Part shown: piece after piece, positions 6,111 to 6,208 of the stretch
How the letters are laid out: the number at the start of each line of letters is the position of its first letter
Position numbering within the stretch: position 1 is the first letter of the stretch
Assembly: GCA_004553095.1 (NCBI GenBank)
Contig: SFMJ01000100.1
Location: 1 to 6,208, forward strand
Length of the DNA: 6,208 nucleotides
Reading direction: 5' to 3'
Source of the DNA: Bacteroidales bacterium
GTDB lineage: Bacteria; Bacteroidota; Bacteroidia; Bacteroidales; Muribaculaceae
Translations under genes and position numbers: made by a program
The notes under the pieces: generated by a model
The model's database searches: none
What the model saw: the letters and a program-made list of their open reading frames with translations, nothing else
Told to the model about the DNA's origin: nothing

Positions 6111-6208
6111 TTAGAGCGCGTTCCTTAAATTTTTGGGGTCGTAGAGGCGGATATTTTTGAGCAGATTTTGAAAGTCACAGCGGGCGCAATGCGTGCATTG
6201 TAACCGAT
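6111..6208 (-). CDS. C-terminal end of an unidentified gene with a CxxCxxC cluster (partial)
   Basis: Only the last 31 codons and the TAA stop (6111-6113) are inside the window; the gene enters from the right edge. The frame has codon use like the neighbouring genes and encodes a compact Cys-Thr-His-Cys-Ala-Arg-Cys motif (codons at about 6197-6177), followed by DFQNLLKNIRLYDPKNLRNAL at the C-terminus. Three cysteines in a C-x2-C-x2-C spacing suggest an iron-sulfur or zinc site, as in parts of radical-SAM or ferredoxin-like proteins, but there is too little sequence to name a family. The stop lies 26 bp before the TraB/GumN start on the same strand, so the two could be co-transcribed. Another minus-strand frame is also open here but gives a much less protein-like sequence. 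Confidence 0.65.
   Translation of the reverse strand, partial: RLQCTHCARCDFQNLLKNIRLYDPKNLRNAL

Noticed and set aside
6187..6200. Palindrome CAATGC-GT-GCATTG as a possible operator
   Set aside because: It falls inside the partial coding sequence at the right edge and is accounted for by the codons of the CTHC motif.

Overview
The window looks like an ordinary chromosomal segment of a member of the Bacteroidota, most likely order Bacteroidales. The evidence is moderate GC (about half by eye), A/T-rich start regions without convincing Shine-Dalgarno sequences, a short SSC-type lipoprotein, and a NatA/NatB-like ABC pair with the C-terminal 'MYGKKPS' style tail common in that phylum. Genus cannot be fixed from the sequence. 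I see no tRNA, rRNA, CRISPR array, insertion sequence or phage gene.

Layout. A single plus-strand gene at the left (83-634) encodes a small predicted lipoprotein of unknown function. It converges on a block of minus-strand genes, and a strong hairpin at 720-753 lies between them and probably ends transcription from both sides. Reading the minus strand in its own direction (right to left): the 3' end of an unidentified gene with a Cys-x2-Cys-x2-Cys cluster (edge to 6111); a secreted TraB/GumN-family protein (6084-5206); an ABC ATPase (5130-4279); an integral membrane protein overlapping it by ATGA, probably its permease (4282-3518); a short GntR/YtrA-type regulator (3485-3123); a second, NatA/YhaQ-like ABC ATPase (3104-2157); and its NatB-like permease (2101-836).

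How the genes work together. The five genes from 5130 to 836 have gaps of at most 55 bp and probably form one operon. It holds two ABC-2 type exporter modules, one on each side of a single GntR/YtrA regulator. Known YtrA-type operons pair such a regulator with ABC exporters induced by envelope stress or cell-wall-active compounds, so an envelope-stress or export role is a reasonable inference, but the substrates cannot be read from the sequence. The TraB/GumN gene and the partial gene upstream lie on the same strand and could be co-transcribed with the operon; the 75 bp before the first ATPase is the likeliest place for a separate promoter or operator.

Nothing here is clearly a new kind of system. 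The points most worth checking are the nested regulator between two exporters, an in-frame 12-bp tandem duplication over the TraB/GumN stop codon, a shared CCATATA-like sequence just before several start codons, and the cysteine-rich C-terminus at the right edge.
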